In this document: one piece after another, positions 1-6,279 of the stretch
How the letters are laid out: every line of letters starts with the position of its first letter
Numbering within the stretch: the stretch's first letter is position 1
The notes under the pieces: generated by a model
The model's input: the letters and a program-made list of their open reading frames with translations, nothing else
What the model was told of the DNA's origin: nothing
Database searches by the model: none
Source of the DNA: RBG-16-42-24 sp964396785
Lineage (GTDB): Bacteria > Patescibacteriota > Microgenomatia > UBA8517
Length of the DNA stretch: 14,777 nt
Assembly (NCBI GenBank): GCA_964396785.1
Contig: CAYNFU010000017.1
Location: 1 to 14,777, forward strand
Direction of reading: 5' to 3'
Translations under genes and position numbers: made by a program

Positions 1-493
1 GTTCGTAGACTAGATACGAAAAGCTAGTAGCTTCAGCTTCTGAGCGGTGTCCGGCTGAAGTTTCGACCACCTTCCATTTTGAAAGGTCGATTTTCGGAAA
101 GAAGGCGTCGGCAGAAAATTCTTTGTCGATGGCCGTAATGTACATCCTTTCCACAATTGGTAGTGCTTGAGCATAAATTTCTGCGCCCCCGATTATAAAA
201 GTTTCAGATTCATCTTCTACAACTCGTAAGGCATCTTCTAAAGAGTTGACGACAACACAGCCGTCGGGTGCCCTGTAATTTGGATTTCTGGTAACTATAA
301 TATTCTTTCTTTCGGGCAGGGGTCGACCTAGCGAACTAAGTATCGACTCAAATGTCTTTCTACCTATTATTACAGTATGATTTCGCGTCAATTTTTTAAA
401 ATATTTTTGGTCTTCTGGAAGTGACCAGGGGAGATTTCCTTCCATTCCAATTTCCCCATTTTTTCCAATAGCTGCAACAATTGAAATTCTCAC
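1..493 (-). CDS. folA: Dihydrofolate reductase (3' end cut by window edge)
   Basis: Reduces dihydrofolate to tetrahydrofolate with NADPH in the cytosol, regenerating the cofactor that thymidylate synthase ThyA oxidises. 164 codons read from a GTG at 493 (reverse strand) and the frame is still open at base 1; DHFRs are usually about 160-170 aa, so only a few residues are missing. Family marks are the N-terminal strand ISIVAAIGKNGEIG, the LPWSLPEDQKYF segment whose Asp matches the E. coli Asp27 position, GRKTFESI, RPLPERKNIIVTR for NADPH binding, and FIIGGAEIYAQAL. GTG is chosen because it starts the first beta strand directly and a TTGACA/TATCAT promoter lies just upstream; there is no Shine-Dalgarno sequence. 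It is divergent from the nucleoside kinase fusion, which fits a dTMP/folate context. The family call is secure; the symbol follows from it. Confidence 0.95.
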   Translation of the reverse strand, partial: MRISIVAAIGKNGEIGMEGNLPWSLPEDQKYFKKLTRNHTVIIGRKTFESILSSLGRPLPERKNIIVTRNPNYRAPDGCVVVNSLEDALRVVEDESETFIIGGAEIYAQALPIVERMYITAIDKEFSADAFFPKIDLSKWKVVETSAGHRSEAEATSFSYLVYE

Positions 494-508
494 AGTAGAT
501 ATTGAGAG

Positions 509-537
509 ATGATATACTTACTTGAAATTTTTGTCAA
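509..537 (-). promoter_or_regulatory. folA promoter (sigma70-like)
   Basis: On the minus strand a perfect -35 TTGACA (bases 537-532) is followed after 17 nt by TATCAT (514-509). The predicted start site lies about 7 nt further on, leaving a leader of roughly 9 nt before the GTG at 493, with no ribosome-binding site. The same short intergenic stretch must also drive the divergent kinase gene, so the two promoters overlap. Confidence 0.65.
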
Positions 538-560
538 AAAAATTTAATCTCTTTTATTAA
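522..560 (+). promoter_or_regulatory. Possible promoter of the kinase fusion gene
   Basis: Two weak readings are possible: TTGAAA (522-527) with TAATCT (545-550) at 17 nt, or TTGTCA (531-536) with TATTAA (555-560) at 18 nt. The second would leave only 4 nt before the ATG at 565. Either one overlaps the -35 of folA. A promoter is expected here because the gene is divergent from folA and has no upstream neighbour on its strand, but neither match is strong. Confidence 0.3.
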
Positions 561-564
561 AGAA

Positions 565-2265
565 ATGGTTTCACCCGATTTAAGGACGGGAAAAGTTGAA
601 ATAAGTGAGAGAAGATCCTCAAGGGAAGAATTTCTCCAGCGATTTTCCGGGTTTGTGACGCTACTTTCGGATGTGGAGAGAAGGCTTCCTGACTCTGGCG
701 CCGAAAGATTGAGTCAAATTGCCGGTGTATTAAATAAACATTTGGAAACTGAAATTAAAATGTTATCACCAGACGAGGGGCAACTTCTTCAGATGACTTA
801 TGGCCTTTGGTGTTTAAAAAACGAGGTTCCCATGGCAGCTCATATACCCGAGGTTAAGTCTTTTGTTTTGGGAAAAGGAGTACAAGAGCTTTCTATGGAA
901 ATGGGTGGCCCGATTGCATCAGCAAAGTCAACCTTGGCTGGATTTTTTGCTGACGAAATCGGTGCCAAGGTAGAAAAGGAAAGATTCGAACCTTCCGGAA
1001 ATCCCTTTTTAGAAAAATCATACAAAGATCCCGATTATATGCTTCGCACTCAAGTCAAGTTTTTGCTCGACAATATTTTAGTTGGGCTTCGAGGTAGGTT
1101 TTATATGGGCCGTTGGGTAAGAGACACGAGTGTTCCATCGGATATACACGTTTTTATGGAGTGGAGAAGAAGAGCAGGAAAGGTAAGCGGGGAAGAGCAC
1201 AAAGCCTATATGGATCTAGTTGGGCTTCTAAAACCTTTAATATCAAGACCCGACCTGCTTGTCCTTTTAGTTCCGACTTCCGGGGAAAGACTAAGACAGG
1301 GTCTTTGGGAAAGGATAAAAGACAATCCCGAGGAGAGAAAAATGGAAGAAGACGTAAGCCAGGAGGATTTGGATATCTGCATTCAAGCCACGAAAGACGC
1401 TGTCGCTGTCATTCGGGAGGAGTATGGAATTCAGGTGTACGTTTTGGAAATAGACCCCGTAGAAGTTTACAGAGAGCCTAGTTTAAGGTACGCGGCGGTT
1501 TACAAAATAAGGGAAAGGCTAGGTTTATTAAAAGAGCTATTATCAAAAGACCCAGAAGAAGTCGCAGCGTCAATCGTGAATATCTTTGCAGTTTCCCACG
1601 AACCTCAAGTAGTAATTGTCCATAGTCCTAGTATGTTCACTGGAAAAACAAGCACGCTAAACATGATTGCGCAAAAACTAGGAAGCGGGAAGATAGTCAC
1701 TTTTCAACCGCTGTCTGCAATACGCTACGGGGAGGATCATTTTAATAACATGATTGATAGAGATGGGCGCAGGATTCCAGCAGTTACTGTTAGCAGCGAC
1801 AGGCTTGGCGATATTTTAGCCGAGATTGACAGGCGAAAAATTGAAGCGAATGATGTACCCTTTATTTTCATCGACGAAATTATGCTTTTCGTTGAGAGTG
1901 ACTCTCAGGAGGTTTTGGATACGGTAGAAGAATTAAGGAAGCGAGGGTTTAATATTGTATGTGACGGAATTGACTATACGTTTCAAGGAAAACCATTCAC
2001 ATTTAGCCACGATTTGGTTGATAATGCTTTGCTAAATCCTAATTGGCATGAAATAGAGTTGACTACTCGTTGTAAATATTGTGAGAAACAAGCCAAAGGG
2101 ACAAGAAGATTGAAACCAGACGGCACAATTGCGAATTATTCTGATACCACATTTCAAGCTGGAGAGAACTACGAGCCAGTGTGTTGTGATGGCCACCCGA
2201 GTTGTGTTGGGCAACCGCCTGGATTTAAAAGAAAGTATCTTTATTCAAAAGATATTGTAGACTGA
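565..2265 (+). CDS. Fused deoxynucleoside kinase-like / thymidine kinase protein
   Basis: A 566-aa protein with two kinase halves. Residues about 110-325 resemble the dNK/dGK family: a P-loop-like GGPIASAKST (114-123), the FEPSGNPFLEKSY segment (141-153) typical of substrate-site Glu, RDTSVPSD (186-193) where DRS is usual, and PDLLVLLVP (229-237). Residues about 346-566 look like type II thymidine kinase: SPSMFTGKTS (354-363) in place of GPMFSGKT, RYGEDHFNN, the FIDEIMLF acidic motif (435-442, likely catalytic Glu438), CDGIDYTFQGKPF, and a zinc site from Cys503, Cys506 and cysteines at 540/541 and 547. The first 100 residues are helical and unrecognised. TK makes dTMP from thymidine; the first half may phosphorylate another deoxynucleoside, but its P-loop and DRS motif are altered, so it may be inactive. 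A single-domain TK is about 190-200 aa. Both family assignments are by motif reading; the fold of the N-terminal half is less certain. Confidence 0.75.
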   Translation: MVSPDLRTGKVEISERRSSREEFLQRFSGFVTLLSDVERRLPDSGAERLSQIAGVLNKHLETEIKMLSPDEGQLLQMTYGLWCLKNEVPMAAHIPEVKSFVLGKGVQELSMEMGGPIASAKSTLAGFFADEIGAKVEKERFEPSGNPFLEKSYKDPDYMLRTQVKFLLDNILVGLRGRFYMGRWVRDTSVPSDIHVFMEWRRRAGKVSGEEHKAYMDLVGLLKPLISRPDLLVLLVPTSGERLRQGLWERIKDNPEERKMEEDVSQEDLDICIQATKDAVAVIREEYGIQVYVLEIDPVEVYREPSLRYAAVYKIRERLGLLKELLSKDPEEVAASIVNIFAVSHEPQVVIVHSPSMFTGKTSTLNMIAQKLGSGKIVTFQPLSAIRYGEDHFNNMIDRDGRRIPAVTVSSDRLGDILAEIDRRKIEANDVPFIFIDEIMLFVESDSQEVLDTVEELRKRGFNIVCDGIDYTFQGKPFTFSHDLVDNALLNPNWHEIELTTRCKYCEKQAKGTRRLKPDGTIANYSDTTFQAGENYEPVCCDGHPSCVGQPPGFKRKYLYSKDIVD

Positions 2266-2290
2266 TTGGGAAATTCTAATTTAACGACAA

Positions 2291-2299
2291 AGGAAGGAG
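2291..2299 (+). promoter_or_regulatory. Shine-Dalgarno site of the MazG-like/PEP-domain gene
   Basis: AGGAAGGAG ends 6 nt before the ATG at 2306 and fixes that start. The earlier ATG at 2301 is followed by one codon and a stop. A clear Shine-Dalgarno sequence is uncommon in this window; rpsB has the other obvious one. Confidence 0.7.
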
Positions 2300-2305
2300 A
2301 ATGAA

Positions 2306-3019
2306 ATGAAGGAAAGGAGAGGGAAGTCCCGAACGCACGAAATGCCGGTTTTACCTGAATCGGTTAGGAGTGCGCTTGATTGGTTGGACAAAAAAGTGGG
2401 GGGATTGATGGAGGGCGAGGATAGAAAAGACGCACTTTTTAGGAACATGATAGTTTGGACTGAACTTGGAGACGTCGGAAAATATATAACTCACGACCCA
2501 ACCCTAAATCCCAGGGCTCGACCTCACGGGACTAGACAGGAAGAAATTCATGCCTATGGGCAATTATTAGTACAAGTTGTGGGTTTGATGTGGGCCAGAG
2601 ACATTCCCTTTCAAGAGGCCCTTGCAATAGGATTACAGAATTGGCAAGAGAGGGATTGGCAAAAAATTGAAGCAAAAAAGGAAACTCGTGTTGAGGGAAG
2701 GGTTGTATACCCTGGCGAAGTATCGGGTACAGCATATGTAGTTTCCGAAGAAAGAATTCTTAATGAATTTACAAAAGGAGTTTTGGTTGCCACTTTTCTT
2801 AAACCTGACAATTTTATGTTTTTAAATGAAAATAGACCTTTAGCCATAGTTACAGATAATGGCGGGATTGCCTCACACCCTGCAATTCTTGCAAGGGAAT
2901 TAGGAATTACTGCAATTGTTGGGACCGGTAATGCTACCCAATTGATACCCCACGGAGCGGAAGTTTTGGTCAAAGCTGATGGCAAACTGGGAACTGTCAC
3001 GGTAGTTTCTTCCGAGTGA
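2306..3019 (+). CDS. MazG-like domain fused to PEP-utiliser swivelling (His) domain
   Basis: A 237-aa protein with two recognisable parts. Residues about 40-120 look like an all-alpha MazG-type NTP pyrophosphohydrolase: ELGD (53-56), EEIHAYGQLLVQVVG (79-93), then RDIPFQEAL and a closing NWQERDW. The usual EExxE...ExxD metal pattern is only partly kept, because Ala83 stands where the final Asp would fall. Residues about 130-237 are the mobile phosphohistidine domain of PEP synthase/PPDK: GEVSGTAYVV, then TDNGGIASHPAILARELGI (183-201) with His191 as the expected phospho-acceptor, and GTGNAT (206-211). The ATP-grasp and PEP-binding TIM-barrel partners of that domain are absent. It lies between nucleoside kinase and folate genes, so a role in nucleotide clean-up or its control is plausible. 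The real substrate is unknown. Confidence 0.7.
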   Translation: MKERRGKSRTHEMPVLPESVRSALDWLDKKVGGLMEGEDRKDALFRNMIVWTELGDVGKYITHDPTLNPRARPHGTRQEEIHAYGQLLVQVVGLMWARDIPFQEALAIGLQNWQERDWQKIEAKKETRVEGRVVYPGEVSGTAYVVSEERILNEFTKGVLVATFLKPDNFMFLNENRPLAIVTDNGGIASHPAILARELGITAIVGTGNATQLIPHGAEVLVKADGKLGTVTVVSSE

Positions 3020-3049
3020 CAACAAGAAACTAACACTTCGAAATTGCTG

Positions 3050-3055
3050 TATAAT
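3050..3055 (+). promoter_or_regulatory. -10 element for ftcD, possibly leaderless
   Basis: A perfect TATAAT ends 8 nt before the ATG at 3064. A start site 7-9 nt after the hexamer would fall on or next to the ATG, giving a leaderless or nearly leaderless mRNA. No good -35 is visible at 16-18 nt and no Shine-Dalgarno sequence precedes the gene. Confidence 0.5.
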
Positions 3056-3063
3056 ATCCCCAA

Positions 3064-3957
3064 ATGCAAAAATTGGTCGAATGTGTGCCGAATTTTTCGG
3101 AAGGAAGAAGAATTTCGGTAATAAACAAAATAGCTGCTTCCGCCAAAAAAGTTTCCGGCGTTAGGGTCTTAGATGTCGAGTGGGATAAATCTCACAATCG
3201 CTCGCTTGTGACTATAGTTGGCTCTCCAGAGCAAGTTCTTTCTGCAGCTTTCGAAATGATTAAAACTGCAACGAAACTTATCGACATGAGAAAACACAAA
3301 GGGGAGCACCCAAGAATCGGGGCAACAGACGTCGTGCCTTTTATACCTGTTTCGGGAGTTACACTTAAAGATTGCGTAGTTTTATCGATTAAACTAGCTG
3401 AGAGAATAGCAAATGAGCTTAAAATCCCCGTTTATTTATATGAGGCTGCAGCAAAAAGACCCGATAGAGTAAATTTGGCAGAGGTTAGACAGGGGGAATA
3501 CGAAGGATTGAGCAAAGAGATTGGAGTAAACCCTGATAGAAAACCTGATTTCGGTCCCAATAAAATGCACCCCACAGCGGGAGCAATGGTTGTTGGCGCC
3601 CGTAAATACTTAATTGCATATAATATAAATCTAGATACCAAGGACGTTGGAATTGCCAAAAGGATTGCAGCAAAGATTAGGGAAAAAGGCGGTGGGCTTC
3701 CGGGAGTGAAAGCTCTGGGATTTGAAGTTGGAGGGTTTGCTCAGGTTTCAATGAATTTAGTTGATTTTGAAAAAACCAATTTCGACGAAGCATTTAGGGA
3801 AGTTGAGAAAGAAGCGAAGAAACTTAATCTAGGAATAAGAAGCTCCGAGATTTATGGCATGATTCCCCTTGAGGCTTTAGTCCGTTCTGTTAAGAAAACT
3901 TTTAAGGCGGTTGATTTTAAGTCCGACCAAGTTTTAGAAAAAAGGCTTTACGAATAG
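3064..3957 (+). CDS. ftcD: Glutamate formiminotransferase
   Basis: Transfers the formimino group of N-formiminoglutamate to tetrahydrofolate, giving 5-formimino-THF and glutamate. The 297-aa length matches the two-subdomain transferase module, here without the fused cyclodeaminase found in mammals. Motifs: VECVPNFSEGRR near the N-terminus, HNRSLVTIVG (44-53), and GEHPRIGATDVVPFIP (80-95), whose His82 falls at the position of the catalytic His82 of the porcine enzyme. GARKYLIAYNINL (193-205) and QVSMNLVDF also fit. The stop codon abuts the ATG of the cyclodeaminase gene, so the two form a translational pair. Some members of this family also act on 5-formyl-THF and can stand in for 5-formyl-THF cycloligase. 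That may be the real job here if histidine degradation is absent, but this is inference. Confidence 0.93.
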   Translation: MQKLVECVPNFSEGRRISVINKIAASAKKVSGVRVLDVEWDKSHNRSLVTIVGSPEQVLSAAFEMIKTATKLIDMRKHKGEHPRIGATDVVPFIPVSGVTLKDCVVLSIKLAERIANELKIPVYLYEAAAKRPDRVNLAEVRQGEYEGLSKEIGVNPDRKPDFGPNKMHPTAGAMVVGARKYLIAYNINLDTKDVGIAKRIAAKIREKGGGLPGVKALGFEVGGFAQVSMNLVDFEKTNFDEAFREVEKEAKKLNLGIRSSEIYGMIPLEALVRSVKKTFKAVDFKSDQVLEKRLYE

Positions 3958-4464
3958 ATGAAAATAGGAGAACAAAAAATAAGTAAATTTCTAAAAGAGT
4001 TGGGAAGTTCTTCTCCGACTCCGGGAGGAGGAGCTGTGGCTGCGGTAACGGGGGCCTTTGCAGCATCTCTAGTTGAAATGGTTGCCAATCTTACTATTGG
4101 GAAGAAGAGTTATGAAAAAGTAAGTGATGAGATGCAAAAAATTAAAAAAGAAGCATTAAAAATTAAAGCAGAGCTTATAAGCCTTGCGGATGAAGACGTT
4201 AAAGCTTTTGACGCCGTGATGTCTGCTTATAAGTTAAAGAACAAAGAAAAGATCAAAAAAGCTCTTGAGCTTGCGACCCACGTACCGAGTAAAGTAGCCT
4301 CACTTTCTGGTGAAATAGGGAGACTGGCAGAAGTAGTTTCTAAAAAGGGAAACAAAAATGCATATTCCGATGCAAAAAGTGCACTTCACTTGGCCCACGC
4401 AGCAATTGAGGCTGCCAAGGAAAATATCAGAATAAATAAGCAAGCTCTTGCCAGTTTAAAGTAG
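3958..4464 (+). CDS. fchA: Formimidoyl-THF cyclodeaminase (FTCD C-terminal type)
   Basis: Converts 5-formimino-THF to 5,10-methenyl-THF and ammonia, completing the reaction started by the adjacent transferase. The 168-aa protein carries the family opening FLKELGSSSPTPGGGAVAA (11-29), the central ADEDVKAFDAVMSAYKL helix, and the closing GNKNAYSDAKSALHLAHAA and INKQAL segments. It is shorter than typical cyclodeaminases of about 190-210 aa, with the loss apparently in the middle. The start is fixed by abutment to the ftcD stop. Its last codons contain the rpsB promoter. The methenyl-THF product can feed 5,10-methylene-THF for thymidylate synthesis or 10-formyl-THF for purines and initiator fMet-tRNA. 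The symbol fchA is used by family analogy. Confidence 0.9.
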   Translation: MKIGEQKISKFLKELGSSSPTPGGGAVAAVTGAFAASLVEMVANLTIGKKSYEKVSDEMQKIKKEALKIKAELISLADEDVKAFDAVMSAYKLKNKEKIKKALELATHVPSKVASLSGEIGRLAEVVSKKGNKNAYSDAKSALHLAHAAIEAAKENIRINKQALASLK

Positions 4465-4476
4465 TCCTGTTACAAT
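4448..4476 (+). promoter_or_regulatory. rpsB promoter (extended -10)
   Basis: TTGCCA (4448-4453), a 17-nt spacer and TACAAT (4471-4476), with TG at 4468-4469 one base before the -10. This is the most complete promoter on the plus strand. It lies mostly inside the end of the cyclodeaminase gene and predicts a start near 4483, immediately before the rpsB leader hairpin. It would let the ribosomal genes be controlled separately from the folate genes. Confidence 0.7.
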
Positions 4477-4482
4477 ACTGCG

Positions 4483-4543
4483 ACACACATCAGTCACGTC
4501 TCCTGGATTCTTCCGACTGATGGCGGTTTAAGGAGACAATTTC
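4483..4543 (+). promoter_or_regulatory. rpsB leader with predicted pseudoknot over the Shine-Dalgarno
   Basis: The leader can form an 8-bp perfect stem, CATCAGTC (4488-4495) with GACTGATG (4515-4522). Its loop holds GTCTCCT (4498-4504), which is exactly complementary to AGGAGAC (4531-4537), the rpsB Shine-Dalgarno region that ends 6 nt before the ATG at 4544. The rest of the loop can close as a 3-bp mini-hairpin, GGA (4505-4507) with TCC (4512-4514). The topology is an H-type pseudoknot with linkers of 2 and 8 nt. Ribosomal protein S2 represses its own rpsB-tsf mRNA in E. coli, so an S2-binding autoregulatory leader is the natural reading. The base pairing is seen; the function is inferred. 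Confidence 0.6.
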
Positions 4544-5266
4544 ATGGCAATAGATATTTCACTCAAAGAGCTTTTGCAGTCGGGGGCCCACTTTGGACAT
4601 CAGGCCAGGCGTTGGAATCCCAAAATGGCACCATATCTTTATGGTGTGGAGGAAGGCGTGCATCTTTTTGACCTTACAAAAACTAAAGAGTCTTTAGCCG
4701 ATGCGCTTAACTTTCTTTCAGAAACTGCAAAAAGCGGAAAAGTAATTTTGATTGTTGGGACCAAAAAGCAAGCCAAGGACAAAGTTAAAGAGATAGCGCT
4801 TGCTTGCGGAGTGCCCTATGTTTGTGAAAGGTGGTTGGGTGGGACATTAACCAATTTTGAGCAAATAAACCGTTCAATATCAAGACTTAAGGATTTGAAG
4901 GAGAAAATGGCAGCGGGGGAGTATGCCAAATTTACAAAAAAGGAGAGACTTCTTATAGAGCGAGACATTGAAAGGATGGAGAAATTCTTAGGCGGAATTT
5001 CCGAATTAACAGGAAAACCGGACGTACTTTTTGTGGTCGATGCACACAAAGAAATTGGCGCGGTCAAAGAAGCCGTAAAGATGGGAGTAACATTGGTGGC
5101 AATTGTAGATTCGAATTCGGATCCCACGCTTGTTGATTATCCAATCCCAATGAACGACGACGCAGCAAAAGCCATCGAGTATGTGCTAGATTTAGTTAAA
5201 GCAGCAATTCTTGAGGGTAAAAAGGCTCAAGGAAAAGAGGCAAAAGAAGCTGACAAGAAAGAATGA
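4544..5266 (+). CDS. rpsB: 30S ribosomal protein S2
   Basis: Small-subunit protein that binds between the head and body of the 30S particle and is needed for binding of S1-type proteins and for translation initiation. The 240-aa length is normal. Diagnostic segments are LLQSGAHFGHQARRWNPKM (10-28), YLYGVEEGVHLFDLTKT (31-47), VGTKKQAKDKV, VCERWLGGTLTNFEQI (92-107), PDVLFVVDAHKE and VDSNSDPTLVDYPIPMNDD. The C-terminal tail of about 15 residues is Lys/Glu/Ala-rich. The start has a strong AAGGAG at 4530-4535. The stop overlaps the tsf start by 4 nt (ATGA), which suggests translational coupling, as in the rpsB-tsf pair of most bacteria. Expression is probably set by the upstream leader pseudoknot. 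Confidence 0.98.
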   Translation: MAIDISLKELLQSGAHFGHQARRWNPKMAPYLYGVEEGVHLFDLTKTKESLADALNFLSETAKSGKVILIVGTKKQAKDKVKEIALACGVPYVCERWLGGTLTNFEQINRSISRLKDLKEKMAAGEYAKFTKKERLLIERDIERMEKFLGGISELTGKPDVLFVVDAHKEIGAVKEAVKMGVTLVAIVDSNSDPTLVDYPIPMNDDAAKAIEYVLDLVKAAILEGKKAQGKEAKEADKKE

Positions 5267-5724
5267 AGAAAATTTCACTGGAATTAATAAGAAAATTAAA
5301 GGAAGAAACAGGAGCCCCGGTAATTCGAGTTAAGAAAGTATTGGAAGAGGTTGGGGGAGACGAAAAGAAGGCTTTTGGCATTCTTCAGAAGGAGGGGTTT
5401 GAAAAAGCGGCCAAGAAAGAAGGTAGAGAAACTTCGCAGGGGCTTATTGAAACTTATATCCACCATTCGGGAAAAGTTGCAGCTCTGGTTGAGCTTTTTT
5501 GTGAGACCGATTTTGTTGCCAGAAATGAGCTTTTCAAGAATCTTGCCCACGACCTTGCACTTCAGGTTGCCTCGATGGGCGCAAAAGACGCTGAGGAGCT
5601 CTCTTCTCAGGAATTCATTAAAGACCCTACAAAAAAAATTAGCGATTTGGTGAAAGAGGTCATTGCCAAAACCGGCGAAAACGTTCGCGTGGGTCGCATT
5701 TATCGTGTAGAATTAGGGCACTAA
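5263..5724 (+). CDS. tsf: Elongation factor Ts (short form)
   Basis: Guanine-nucleotide exchange factor for EF-Tu in the cytosol. At 153 aa it is well below E. coli EF-Ts (283 aa) and shorter even than the compact Thermus form (about 196 aa). The N-terminal UBA-like domain is present (about residues 1-40: LIRKLKEETGAPVIRVKK, then GGDEKKAFGILQKEG). It is followed by one core subdomain with LVELFCETDFVARNELFKN, the EF-Tu contact region, and the closing GENVRVGRIYRVEL. The second core subdomain and the coiled-coil insertion are missing. As in Thermus, two copies may pair to supply the full EF-Tu contact surface (inference). It starts inside the rpsB stop and its own stop is directly followed by frr. 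The pyrH gene often found between tsf and frr is absent. Confidence 0.96.
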   Translation: MKKISLELIRKLKEETGAPVIRVKKVLEEVGGDEKKAFGILQKEGFEKAAKKEGRETSQGLIETYIHHSGKVAALVELFCETDFVARNELFKNLAHDLALQVASMGAKDAEELSSQEFIKDPTKKISDLVKEVIAKTGENVRVGRIYRVELGH

Positions 5725-6279
5725 ATGGACGAAACCTCCATCCGTCTTAGGATGCAAAAAGTTCTTGATTTGGTTCTTTCCGACATTGGCTCCATAAGAA
5801 CCGGTCGTGCAACTCCGGCACTGGTTGAAAAACTTGAGGTAGCTGTTTATGGAGGAGCGCAAAAACTTAGAGTTCAAGAACTTGCCACAATTTCCGCCCC
5901 CGACACTCAAACCTTGGTTGTTGACCCCTGGGACAAGTCAATAATAGGAGAAATAGCAAAAGGCATACTTGCGGCAAATGTAGGAATGAATCCGATGGTT
6001 GACGGAGAAATAATAAGAATCTCATTTCCCACCTTAACCACAGAGGACAGGGAAAAATATGTCAAACTTCTCTCGACAAAATTGGAAGGGGCAAGGGTAA
6101 TGATAAGGCAAATTAGGGGAGAGGGAATGCACGAGATAAAAAAGAAATTCGAGGTTAAGGAAGTTACTGAGGATGAAAAGTTCTCACAGGAAAAGCGCCT
6201 TCAGGGCTTAACCGATGAGATGATTGGAAAAATTGAAGAGATGGGGGAAAGGAAGAAAGAGGAGCTTCTTCAAATCTAA
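5725..6279 (+). CDS. frr: Ribosome recycling factor
   Basis: Works with EF-G to split post-termination ribosomes. The 184-aa length is the family norm (about 185). Domain I helices hold LSDIGSIRTGRATPALVEKL, and the beta-rich domain II spans about residues 30-105 with QELATISAPDTQTLVVDPWD. Domain I resumes with FPTLTTEDREKYVKLL, the basic VMIRQIRGEGMHEIKK helix and EDEKFSQEKRLQGLTDEM. Its ATG follows the tsf stop with no gap and its stop shares one base with the rseP start (TAATG), so it sits inside a coupled translation operon. Confidence 0.98.
   Translation: MDETSIRLRMQKVLDLVLSDIGSIRTGRATPALVEKLEVAVYGGAQKLRVQELATISAPDTQTLVVDPWDKSIIGEIAKGILAANVGMNPMVDGEIIRISFPTLTTEDREKYVKLLSTKLEGARVMIRQIRGEGMHEIKKKFEVKEVTEDEKFSQEKRLQGLTDEMIGKIEEMGERKKEELLQI

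Noticed and set aside
1113..1481. Plus-strand open frame inside the kinase fusion in another frame
   Set aside because: Arg/Gly/Ser-rich translation without motifs, fully nested in a gene with recognisable dNK and TK segments.
2611..3069. Long open frame on the minus strand opposite the MazG-like/PEP-domain gene
   Set aside because: Its translation shows no family motif and it is antisense to a protein with clear conserved motifs; it is a shadow frame.
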